64,000 bases of DNA from Nocardioidaceae bacterium (GTDB lineage Bacteria > Actinomycetota > Actinomycetes > Propionibacteriales > Nocardioidaceae). The notes under the pieces are model-generated. The model saw only the letters and a program-made list of their open reading frames with translations, was not told where the DNA came from and did no database searches. This document shows, in pieces, positions 55,631-64,000 of this stretch. The translations under genes and the position numbers were made by a program. The stretch covers positions 233,752 to 297,751 of the forward strand of contig JAUJOE010000003.1 of the NCBI GenBank assembly GCA_030447805.1. The letters run 5' to 3'. How positions within the stretch are numbered: position 1 is the stretch's first letter; each line of letters starts with the position of its first letter.

Positions 55631-56621
55631 TTAGAGCAGGGGTACGGCGATGGTGCCGGTCGCCACGGGCACCACCTGACCCGCCACCCGGCACGCCACC
55701 GGTCGGCCGCCGACCGCCTCGACGCGGCCGTGCAACACCGACGGCCGGCCCATGTCGACGCCTTGGCTGATCCGGTACGGCGTTTCGCCGTCCGCTGCCG
55801 CGAGGCCGAGGGCACACAGCGCGATACCGAGACCGGCGGCGGCTGAACCGGTCGCCGGGTCCTCTGGCACCGAGAGCCCCGGCACGAACACTCGCGCCGG
55901 GAGTTGATCGTGAGCACAGCATCCCCGACAACGCCTTCCGCCCCATCACCGTCGACGGCGAAGACGTTGACGCCCTCCAGCGGGTCGAGCAGCGCCAGGT
56001 GGCCCAACGCCGCAGCTCGCCCAACGGCACAGCGCCGGGGCGCGCTCGGCCCAGCGCCGCCGGTGACACGGGCAGATGCACGAAGGTGAGCCCGCACCCG
56101 GCGGCGTACACCGGTCCAACCACGTCATCGGGCCGCAGGCCCACGGCCTCGACAACGGCCCCAACCGCGCCAGCGGACAGTTCGGTCGCCTGGTCACGTG
56201 GCGGGGCGCACAGCTCGACTGGCGCGTCGGGGTCGGCCGGCAGCTGCACGTCGATCAGCCCCGCGCCACAGGCCTGCTTCCGGTTCCCGGCCGCAAGCGA
56301 ACCCCGCCGGCACAGCGACCAGGCGGTCCCGAGCGTCGGATGCCCAGCGAAGGGGATCTCCCCGCCTGGGGTGAAGATCCGCAGAGCGTAGTCTGCAGCC
56401 CCCTCGCCATAGACGTCGGTGCGGAAGCTGGGAAAGCTCGTCTCCGACAGGTTGAACTCACCGGTGATGGCCTGCAGTGCAGCGGTGGAGAGCAGGTCCG
56501 CGCCGTACACGACGGCCAGCGGGTTGCCAGCAAACGCCCGGTCGGTGAAGACGTCGACAACGTCGTACCGCAGACGGGAAGGGAGCTCGACCGCAGTTGA
56601 ATCGGCGGCTGGAGCAGGCAC
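55631..56621 (-). CDS. PhzF-family isomerase-like protein (two frameshifts)
   Basis: Starts RLRYDVVDVFTDRAFAGNPL, a PhzF signature, with catalytic-region Glu in NLSETSF, then FTPGGEIPFAGHPTLGTAWS. After shifts near 56005 and 55890 come FAVDGDGAEGVVGDAVLTIN and SVPEDPATGSAAAGLGIALC. Family members isomerise or epimerise diverse small acids. ATG 56621 is the start. Metabolic role unknown. Confidence 0.87.
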
Positions 56622-56665
56622 GGTGTGCAGCCTAGACAGCCGCTCCCACCGGTAACCTCAGGGGC

Positions 56666-57934
56666 GTGAGTGTCGCGCCTGCTCGGGTCTTCATCGCTCG
56701 GCTCGCGGGCCTGCTCGTCTATGACCCCAACGGTGACCAGGTGGGCAAGATCCGCGACGTCGTGGCTGCCCTGCGCGTCGACACGAAGCCGCCGCGGGTG
56801 CTGGGGCTCGTCGTCGAAGTGCTGGGCCGTCGGCGCATCTTCTTGCCGATGACCCGGGTTACCCGGGTCGACGTCGGACAGGTCGTCACCACCGGCCTTG
56901 TCAACATGCGCCGATTCGAGCAGCGCAACACCGAGACCCTCGTGCTCGGCGAGCTACTCGACCGCACCATCACCCTCGTCGACACCGGCGAGCAAGGTGT
57001 CGTCTACGACATCGCGATGGAACAGGCGCGCACCCGGGAGTGGGTGCTGTCGCGGGTCGCGGTGCAGCACGGCTCGAAGCGCTTCGGTCGCAAAGGGCAG
57101 ACCCGAGTCGTCGAGTGGTCGGAGGTCTCCGGTCTCACCGACGCCCACGCCCGGCAGGGGGCGACTCACCTGCTCGCAGCTCTCGACACCATGCGACCTG
57201 CCGACCTCGCCAACGTCATCCACGACCTGTCACCGAAGCGCCGCGGCGAGATCGCTGCAGCGCTCGACGACGAGCGGCTGGCCGACGTACTCGAAGAACT
57301 GCCCGAGGACGTCCAGGTGCAGATCTTGGGCCAGCTGGAGTCCGAGCGCGCCGCCGACATCTTGGAGGAGATGTCACCGGACGACGCCGCCGACCTCATC
57401 GCCGAGCTGCCCCCCGAGACCGCGGAGCTGCTGCTGCAGTTGATGCAGCCCGACGAGGCCGAGGACGTCCGGCGGCTGATGTCGTACGAGGAGCACACCG
57501 CCGGTGGTCTGATGACGACCGACCCGGTGATCCTGCCGCCCGACGCGACGGTGGCGGAGGCGTTGGCCCGCATTCGCGACGCGGACCTCTCACCGTCACT
57601 CGCCGCGATGGTGTACGTCTGCCGACCGCCGCTCGAGACACCGACCGGGCGCTTCATCGGCGTGGGTCACTTCCAGCGCCTGTTGCGAGAGCCGCCCTCG
57701 AGCCTGGTCTCCGGAGTCACCGACAACGACCTGGAGGCGCTGCGGGCTGACGCCCCGCTGGAAGACGTGACGCGCCTGCTGGCGCAGTACAACCTGGTGG
57801 CCAGCCCCGTGGTCGACGATGCTGGGCACCTGCTGGGCGTGGTCACGGTCGACGACGTGATCGACCACCTGCTGCCGGAGGACTGGCGTGGGCGTCCGAC
57901 CGCATCTCGGGTGGCGGTGCCCGGTGGTGCGTGA
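56666..57934 (+). CDS. MgtE N-domain / CBS-pair protein without membrane domain
   Basis: A 422-residue protein. The N-terminal part is PRC-barrel-like (GLLVYDPNGDQVGKIRDVVA). The MgtE_N superhelix (about 165-270) has repeated LADVLEELPEDVQVQILGQL and MSPDDAADLIAELPPE. CBS domains end at VVDDAGHLLGVVTVDDVIDH. The transmembrane channel of MgtE is absent, so it is a cytosolic sensor-like relative, common in actinobacteria. It overlaps the DUF1003 gene by about 8-11 nt and is divergent from phzF. Confidence 0.9.
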   Translation: MSVAPARVFIARLAGLLVYDPNGDQVGKIRDVVAALRVDTKPPRVLGLVVEVLGRRRIFLPMTRVTRVDVGQVVTTGLVNMRRFEQRNTETLVLGELLDRTITLVDTGEQGVVYDIAMEQARTREWVLSRVAVQHGSKRFGRKGQTRVVEWSEVSGLTDAHARQGATHLLAALDTMRPADLANVIHDLSPKRRGEIAAALDDERLADVLEELPEDVQVQILGQLESERAADILEEMSPDDAADLIAELPPETAELLLQLMQPDEAEDVRRLMSYEEHTAGGLMTTDPVILPPDATVAEALARIRDADLSPSLAAMVYVCRPPLETPTGRFIGVGHFQRLLREPPSSLVSGVTDNDLEALRADAPLEDVTRLLAQYNLVASPVVDDAGHLLGVVTVDDVIDHLLPEDWRGRPTASRVAVPGGA

Positions 57935-58502
57935 GGAGTCGCGCGAGGACGACCGCCGCGACACCGGACGCCGACAGCGGGCCCGCGCCCCGCGACTCGA
58001 CGTACCACGAGACACCACCCGGACCTTCGTGCGCCGCCCCGACTACGACCCGGAGATGTTCGGCCGGTTCGCCGAGACGTTCGCCAGGTTCTTGGGGACC
58101 GCCAGGTTCCTCGCCTACATGACGGTCTTCGTGATCATCTGGATCGCCATCAACGTGATCGGGCTGTTCGGCTTGCGCTGGGACCCGTACCCGTTCATCT
58201 TGCTCAACCTGATCTTCTCCACCCAGGCGTCGTACGCCGCCCCGCTGATCCTGCTGGCCCAGAACCGGCAGGAGGCACGTGACCGGGTCATCTCGGAACG
58301 CGACCGGGACGCCAACGTGCGCGCCCATGCCGACATGGAGTTCCTGGCCCGCGAGGTGGCGTCGCTGCGGATGGCGGTGGGCGAGGTGGCCACGCGCGAC
58401 TTCGTCCGCGCCGAGCTGCGCTCACTGCTCGCCGACCTCGACGATCTGGACCGGTCGCGGCGGGACCACGCTACTGACGGTCAGGGCAGCTCCACCCCGT
58501 AA
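57924..58502 (+). CDS. DUF1003 membrane protein
   Basis: About 192 residues. Two adjacent helices, FLAYMTVFVIIWIAINVIGL and PFILLNLIFSTQASYAAPLI, are the DUF1003 core, followed by a charged helix (QNRQEARDRVISERDRDANV). The start is GTG 57924 or 57927. Coupled to the MgtE-like gene; the pair is conserved and may relate to metal or stress response, but function is unknown. Confidence 0.88.
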   Translation: MVREESREDDRRDTGRRQRARAPRLDVPRDTTRTFVRRPDYDPEMFGRFAETFARFLGTARFLAYMTVFVIIWIAINVIGLFGLRWDPYPFILLNLIFSTQASYAAPLILLAQNRQEARDRVISERDRDANVRAHADMEFLAREVASLRMAVGEVATRDFVRAELRSLLADLDDLDRSRRDHATDGQGSSTP

Positions 58503-58511
58503 CCTGGCTGC

Positions 58512-59683
58512 ATGGCCTCCTCCCAGTCCGAGCGCATCCACGCCGCGCTGGCGACCGTCAACGACCCCGAGATCCGGCGCCCCATCACCGACCTCGGCAT
58601 GGTTCGCGACGTCGAGGTCGACGCCGACGGCGCCGTCACCGTCACCGTGCTGTTGACGGTCTCCGGCTGCCCGTTGAAGGACACGATCACCCGGGACGTC
58701 ACCGCGGCCGTCAGCGCCGTGAGCGGCGTGTCGTCGGTCGCCGTACACCTTGACGTGATGACACCCAGAGCAGCGCCAGGAGCTGCAGCAGACCCTGCGC
58801 GGTGGGCGGCCGGTCAAGGAGATCCCCTTCGCCCGGCCCGACTCGCTCACCAAGGTCATCGCCGTTGCGTCGGGCAAGGGCGGTGTCGGCAAGTCGTCGG
58901 TCACGGTCAACCTCGCGTTGGCGATGGCTGGGCAGGGCCGCAAGGTCGGGATCGTCGACGCCGACATCTACGGTCACTCGGTGCCCGCGATGCTCGGTGT
59001 CGCCGACGAGCGCCCGACGCAGGTCGAGCAGATGATCATGCCGGTCCCGGCGCGTGGGGTGAGCGTCATCAGCATCGGCATGCTGAAGCCTCGCCGCGAT
59101 CAGGTGGTCGCCTGGCGCGGACCGATGCTCGACCGGGCGCTGGTGCAGATGCTCACCGACGTCTACTGGGGTGACCTCGACGTCCTGCTGCTCGACCTGC
59201 CGCCCGGCACCGGCGACATGGCCATCTCGGTGGGGCAGCATCTGCCCAACGCCGAGGTGCTCGTCGTCACGACACCGCAGCTTGGCGGCCTCCGAGGTCG
59301 CCGAACGGGCCGGCACGATGGCGTCGATGATGAAACAGCGCGTCGTCGGCGTGATCGAGAACATGAGCTACCTCGTGTGCCCGCACTGCGGCGACGACCA
59401 CCACATCGACGTGTTCGGCGCCGGTGGCGGCGCGACGGTCGCGGCGACGTTGTCGAACCGGTTCGGGTACGACGTCCCGGTGCTGGGGCAGGTGCCGATC
59501 GACGTACGGCTGCGTGCGGGCGGTGACACCGGCCGGCCGATAGTGCTCGCTGAGCCCGACGCTCCAGCCGCTGCCGCACTGACCTCGATCGCCCAGCAGC
59601 TGACCGCGAAGGGCCGCGGGTTGGCTGGTCTACAGCTCGGCCTGACCCCAGCCGGACACCGGCCGGCCGCTGAGGTCGTGTGA
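58512..59683 (+). CDS. mrp: Mrp/ApbC-type Fe-S cluster carrier ATPase (two frameshifts)
   Basis: The N-terminal DUF59 domain (ALATVNDPEIRRPITDLGMV, LLTVSGCPLKDTI) joins, after a shift near 58765, the P-loop VIAVASGKGGVGKSSVTVNL, VDADIYGHSVPAMLG and LLLDLPPGTGDMAISVGQ. After another near 59287 comes MSYLVCPHCGDDHHIDVFG with the CxxC that bridges the cluster. It assembles or carries 4Fe-4S clusters in the cytosol. It lies 12 nt before tatB. Confidence 0.93.
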
Positions 59684-59695
59684 CACGCTGAGCGC

Positions 59696-60016
59696 ATGTT
59701 CGACATCGGCCCTGCGGAGTTCATGGTGCTCGCCATTGTGGCGATCTTCGTGTTCGGGCCCGACAAGCTGCCCGACATCGCGCGGCAGGCCGGGCAGTTG
59801 CTGCGCTCTGCTCGTCGGGCGCTGACCAACGCCCGGTCGCAGCTGTCTGAGGAGCTCGGGCCGGAGTTCAAGGACCTCGACCTACGCGACCTCAACCCGC
59901 GCGCCCTGGTGCAAAAGCACCTGATCGACGACCTCGAGGACGAGACCCCGGTGAGAGCCGGCCATCGGCCGCTGGAGAAGGACGAGGCGCCGCCGTTCGA
60001 CGTCGACGCGACCTAG
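59696..60016 (+). CDS. tatB: Sec-independent translocase protein TatB
   Basis: A 106-residue protein: one N-terminal helix MFDIGPAEFMVLAIVAIFVF, the hinge GPDKLP, an amphipathic helix (RQAGQLLRSARRALTNARSQ) and an acidic tail. The FGPDKLP hinge and length favour TatB over TatA. No tatA or tatC is adjacent, as is usual for actinobacterial tatB. Confidence 0.92.
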   Translation: MFDIGPAEFMVLAIVAIFVFGPDKLPDIARQAGQLLRSARRALTNARSQLSEELGPEFKDLDLRDLNPRALVQKHLIDDLEDETPVRAGHRPLEKDEAPPFDVDAT

Positions 60017-60060
60017 CGCCAGCCAAGGCGTGGGCCGGACCTTGAGTCTCTGTCCGCCGC

Positions 60061-60130
60061 CGAAAGCCTGACCGAAGTCAGTGCTGACGGCCCGTAAACC
60101 GACTGGGACGGCACTTCGGTCAGGGTTTCG
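60061..60130. terminator. Long inverted repeat between convergent tatB and htrA
   Basis: 18-bp arms (60061-60078 and 60113-60130; AGCCTGACCGAAGT on the left) with one mismatch and a 34-nt loop. Position suggests a bidirectional terminator; the large loop is unusual. Confidence 0.5.
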
Positions 60131-60181
60131 GTCGATGAGGCGGGCACCGGTACGTCGATCCTTGGCTGGCGTGCGGCCAGC

Positions 60182-61528
60182 TCAGCCGATCTGCTTCCCG
60201 AGCACGACGTCGACGCTCGACGGCGCCTCCCCTCCGTCTCGCTCGATGCTCAACGTGATCGTCTCGCCCGGCTCGAACGACCGGATCATCACGATCAGCG
60301 CAACGCCGTCGTCGACCTCCTCGCCGTTGACCTCCTTGATCAGGTCCCCCTCCTCGATGCCGGCCTGCTCAGCGGGGCTGTCTGCCGTCACCTCGGCGAC
60401 CACCGCCCCATCTGTCCCGCGGGCGACGCTCACCTTTGCGCCGATGATCGGGTACTCCGCGTGGCCGGTCTCGATGATCTGCTCAACGGTCGTCTTGACC
60501 TGGTCGATGGGGATCGAAAAGCCGACGCCGATGTTTCCGGACTCCTTTTGCGACCTGCCGCCGCCGACCGTGGCGATCGCCGAGTTGACGCCGATCACCG
60601 AGCCGTTGACGTCGACCAGTGGGCCGCCGGAGTTGCCAGGGTTGATCGCCGCGTCGGTCTGCAGAGCGTTGATGTACGACGTCTCACCTTCCCCGCCCGC
60701 GATCACCGGCCGTTGCGTCGCGCTGATGATGCCCGCGGTGACGGTGGCGTTGAGTCCGAGCGGTGACCCGATGGCCACGACGTTCTGGCCGACCAGCACG
60801 TCCTCCGACGTGCCCAGGGCCGCCGGCGTCAGCCGCACGGACTCGTCAACGGCGAGCACGGCCACGTCGTACGACGCGCTGCGTCCGACGATCGTCGCGG
60901 GGACCTCTCGGCCATTAGGCAGCGATACCTCGATCTCACCGCCATCGACGGCCGGGTCGATGACGTGGTTGTTGGTGACGATGTGACCAGCGTTGTCGTA
61001 GACAAAGCCCGAGCCGGTGACACCGAGGCTTGACCCCCTTGTACGTCGATCGACACCACACTCGGCAGCACCCGGTCGGCGACCTGGACCACCGGGCTGC
61101 CGCCCCCGCCGCTGATGGTTGCGGTCACGGTCGGAACGTCAGGCGTCGGACTCGTGGGCACTGTCGGGGTGGGGCGGGCGACGCTCACGTCGCGGTCGAC
61201 CAGCGTCGCGCCGAGAGCCCCGCCACCCACGCCGAGCAGCAGCGACAGCAGGGCCAGCAGCAACCATGGCGTCTTCGCTCGAGGAGCCTGCGGCTGGGGT
61301 TGGGGTGATGGCTGAGGAGGCGGCGCGTGCTGCCAGTTCGTAGGCGACACCTGACCGGCGGGGCCAGTCCACGGATGGCCGTGGGCCGTAGCCGGCATCG
61401 GGCGGCGGCGGGCCGTACGCGGGGATCGGGGGTTGGCCGTACGCCGCACCGGGCGGCTGCCACTGCCCCGGCGAGGGCTGGTCCGGGCCCGGCGAAGGCT
61501 GGTCCTGCCCCGGCGAAGACTCTGCCAA
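60182..61528 (-). CDS. HtrA/DegP-type membrane-anchored serine protease (two frameshifts)
   Basis: A Pro/Gln/Gly-rich cytosolic N-part (SPGQDQPSPGPDQPSP), one helix (TPWLLLALLSLLLGVGGGAL), then the protease with His in VTNNHVIDPAVDGGEIEVSL, Asp in SYDVAVLAVD and Ser in DAAINPGNSGGPLVDVNGSV, and one PDZ domain (SPAEQAGIEEGDLIKEVNG). Shifts near 61375 and 61033. The start is probably TTG 61528 after AGGAGCAGG. Envelope protein quality control. Confidence 0.9.
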
Positions 61529-61716
61529 GTTCCTGCTCCTGTCATGTCCCCCTACCCAAGCATGCCGCACTGTGGAAGCCGCCGCACCAGGGCGCAGGGC
61601 AGCTGCCACGGCTGCCGCGCCTGGTGTGACCGAGGGTTGGCACCGGATAGGCTCAGCCGGGTCGTGCACATCCCCAAGATGGGGGCCGTACCGAGGAGGC
61701 CAGCATCGCCACCGGG

Positions 61717-62339
61717 TTGAAGCCAGCGTCGTGGACTTATGCGGAGGACTTCGTCCCAGAGGACGAGGTACTGAAAGCAGCGCGAGCGCGCGCGCGGAGG
61801 TCGACGCCACACCCATTGGAGCTGGAGGCGGGGCGGCCCTGCGGTTCGTGGCGGCCCTGCTGGACGCCAGGAACGTCGTTGAGATCGGCACCGGGTGCGG
61901 TATCTCCGGGGTGTGGATGATGCGGGGGATGCGGTCGGACGGCGTACTCACCAGCGTCGACATCGAGGCCGATCACCAGCGACTCGCCAAGCAGGCCTTC
62001 ACCGACGCCGGCATCGCACCGCAGCGGGTCCGGCTCATCTCCGGGGCGGCGCTGGAGGTGCTGCCCCGGCTGACGGCGGGGCACTACGACCTGGTGTTCT
62101 GCGACGGCGACAAGCAGGAGTACCCGCAGTACCTGGAGCAGGCCCGGCGGCTGCTGCGCCCAGGCGGCGTGGTGGCGATCGACAACTCCCTGTGGCACGA
62201 CCGGGTGGCCGACTCTGGGGTGCGTGACGCCGACACGCTGGCTATCCGCGAAACCCTGTCAGCTGTCGCCGACGACGAGAACTTCATCTCGGTCCTGGTC
62301 CCCGTCGGAGACGGCCTCCTCCTCGCGCAGAAGCGCTGA
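61717..62339 (+). CDS. SAM-dependent O-methyltransferase (one frameshift)
   Basis: LKPASWTYAEDFVPEDEVLK, then after a shift near 61797 in a GCGCGCGC run, PIGAGGGAALRFVAALLDAR, SAM loop NVVEIGTGCGISGVWMM, VDIEADHQRLAKQAFTDAGI and metal/substrate VFCDGDKQEYPQYLEQARRL. It resembles catechol-type O-methyltransferases. TTG 61717 is used; GAGGAGG plus an ATC codon lie about 12 nt upstream where an ATG might be expected. It is divergent from htrA, the usual actinobacterial pair. Confidence 0.87.
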
Positions 62340-62351
62340 CCCCGCCGGCGA

Positions 62352-62910
62352 TCACGACGTCGCGATCCAGTAGCGAAGCTTTTCTCCTCGCTGGTCCTCG
62401 AAGACACCACCGTTGGTTTCGATGACCCGCCGAGACGCCACGTTCGTGTCGTCACACGTCACCAGGACCGGGTCGATGCCCAGGCGGTTGGCGACGGGCA
62501 GGGCGGCGGCCAGCATCGCCGTCGCGTGACCGCGTCGCCGGGCGGACGGTCGGACGCTGTAACCGATGTGCCCGCCGAACTCCAACAGCCACGGTGTCAG
62601 CGAGTGCCGGATGGAAAGCCGACCGAGGTACTCCTCCCCGTCGACCCACCACAGCTGCGTCGCCGTAACGATGCCAGCCGGCAGCGGCGTCGCCGGGTCG
62701 GCGAGTGACTTCAGCCGGGCGGTGTACGTCGAGAACCGGCTGGGGTCGGCGAGTTCCTCGAGCGTGAACGGACTCCCCCGCTGACTCTCCGATGGCGGGG
62801 ATCGTCGAGAGCCCGGTCCACCGCTCCGCGTCTCCGGCGGCCAACGTCTCCTCGACGGACTCCAGGAACGATCGCTGATACCGCGGGTCCGGGTCGACGA
62901 GCTCAGGCAT
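62352..62910 (-). CDS. GNAT-family N-acetyltransferase (one frameshift)
   Basis: PELVDPDPRYQRSFLESVEE, then after a shift near 62790 FTLEELADPSRFSTYTARLK and the acetyl-CoA core GGHIGYSVRPSARRRGHATA (R/Q-x-x-G-x-G/A type), VTCDDTNVASRRVIETNGGV. ATG 62910 overlaps the end of the pepA-like gene by 8 nt. The substrate is unknown. Confidence 0.85.
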
Positions 62911-64000
62911 CGGCGAGGGCCGACAGCCAGCGCAGCAAGAGGCGGGCGCCGAACCCGGTGGCACCTTGGGTGTACTCGTGGGCGTCCTTGCTCGAGTCTC
63001 CGACGCTGGCGATGTCGAGGTGCGCCCACGGCCGGGAGCCGGCGAAGTGCTGCAGGAACAGCGCTGCGGTGATGGCGCCGGGACCACCGGCTGCGTTGGT
63101 CGCGTCGGCGACGGGGTTGTCCAGCAGTTGCTCGTACTCCTTGCTCAGCGGCAGCCTCCAGACGGGCTCGCCGGCCGCGGCCCCTGCGGTGGCGAGCGCA
63201 TCGGCGAGCGCGTCGTCGTTGGCGAAGAGCGCACCGAGCGACGTACCCAGCGCCACCTTTCCTGCGCCGGTGAGCGTGGCGATGTCGACCACCACCGCCG
63301 GCTCGATCTCGGCGTCGGCGTACGCGAGTGCGTCAGCGAGCACCAGCCGACCCTCGGCGTCGGTGTTGCCCACCTCGCTGGTGCGGCCGCCGTAGTGGGT
63401 GATGACGTCACCGGGCCGCATGGCCGCACCGCCGAACGCGTTCTCCGCAGCCGCAACCAGGCCGGTCACCTTGACCGGCACGGCCAGCTCCCGCAGCGCG
63501 CCCATCACCGCGATGACGACGCCGCGCCGGTCATGTCGCGCTTCATCGTCATCATGCCCTCGAGCGGCTTGATCGAGATGCCGCCGCTGTCGAACGTGAT
63601 CCCCTTGCCCACCAGCACCACATGCGGGGTACGGCGGCCGGCCCGCTTGGGCGCGTAGTCAAGCCGCACGAACCTCGACTCGTACGCCGACTCAGCGCCG
63701 ACAGCCAAGATGCCCCCGAAGCCTTCCTTTGCCAGCCGCCGCTCGTCCCAGACGTCGATCTTCAAGTCGGCCTGCGACGCGGCTTCCCGCGCCCACTGTT
63801 CGAGCTGCACCGGGCCCTTCTCGTTCGACGGGGTCAGCGCGAAGGTGCGCGCGCGCCACGACGCGCGCGCGAGGGCGCCGGCGCGGTGGATCACCTCGGT
63901 CCGTGGCGGTGAGCCCAGGTCGGTCAACACCAGCAGCGGGGCCTTGGGCGGCTTCACCTGACCGGACTTGCGGTGGAAGCCGAACGCGCCGAGGACCAGC
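62903..64000 (-). CDS. pepA: Leucyl aminopeptidase (M17), 5' end outside window, one frameshift
   Basis: The frame is open to the right edge, so the N-terminal part is missing. The metal site appears in VVLVGKGITFDSGGISIKPL (Lys, Asp) and MMTMKRDMTGA. After a shift near 63520 come NTDAEGRLVLADALAYADAE (Asp, Glu, Arg of M17), VVDIATLTGAGKVALG and the C-terminal DIASVGDSSKDAHEYTQG. Two-zinc cytosolic exopeptidase. Confidence 0.93.

Overview
High-GC actinobacterial chromosome segment. The markers are a WhiB regulator with its leader, mycoredoxin, UvrD2 with a HRDC tail, an AdnAB helicase-nuclease pair, a PPA1309-family protein, DUF3107, DUF5679 and a DUF2342 metalloprotease. The order ABC1 kinase - whiB7 - uvrD2 - mycoredoxin - nudC - adnB - adnA - alkyltransferase-like - moeZ resembles the mycobacterial order from memory. 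PPA1309 and DUF2342 point loosely toward Propionibacteriales/Nocardioidaceae. This placement is inference; no 16S or ribosomal gene is present.

Layout. 1-5 kb: end of an SPFH protein, a NAD-kinase-like protein, and a two-component system whose kinase is fused in frame to a DUF4173 membrane protein. 5-7 kb: a nucleotidyltransferase/Xre toxin-antitoxin-like pair with an operator, flanked by apparent remnants of a DUF3375 gene and an IS3 transposase. 7-12.4 kb: a tight five-gene operon (DoxX-like, small membrane protein, acyl-CoA dehydrogenase-like, cytosolic substrate-binding-fold protein, TusA-like/radical SAM fusion) facing an Xre-TPR regulator; this is the best candidate for an undescribed system. 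12.6-14 kb: a truncated nuclease gene fused head-to-head to a truncated integrase that runs into tRNA-fMet. 14-24.8 kb: core genes (UPF0182, PPA1309, PDZ-Lon protease, MoaE, DUF2342, DUF5679, ThiF-like, ABC1 kinase). 24.8-27.1 kb: a relic zone with IS21 istB pieces and short repeats. 27-40.6 kb: whiB7 with its attenuator leader, then the DNA repair/redox island. 40.7-64 kb: housekeeping and stress genes (LigD-type polymerase, TetR, DUF3107, DEAD-box helicase, L,D-transpeptidase, MarC, PHP, NUDIX, MgtE-like, Mrp, TatB, HtrA, O-methyltransferase, PepA).

Two window-wide patterns matter. First, at least three families of short intergenic repeats recur: a 51-bp-period MIRU-like unit, a 22-bp tandem unit in convergent gaps, and a paired hairpin. 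Second, about 17 otherwise conserved genes carry one or more single-base frameshifts, several in homopolymer runs of G, C or T. This looks like consensus or assembly error rather than mass pseudogenisation, so apparent fusions and breaks should be read with that in mind.
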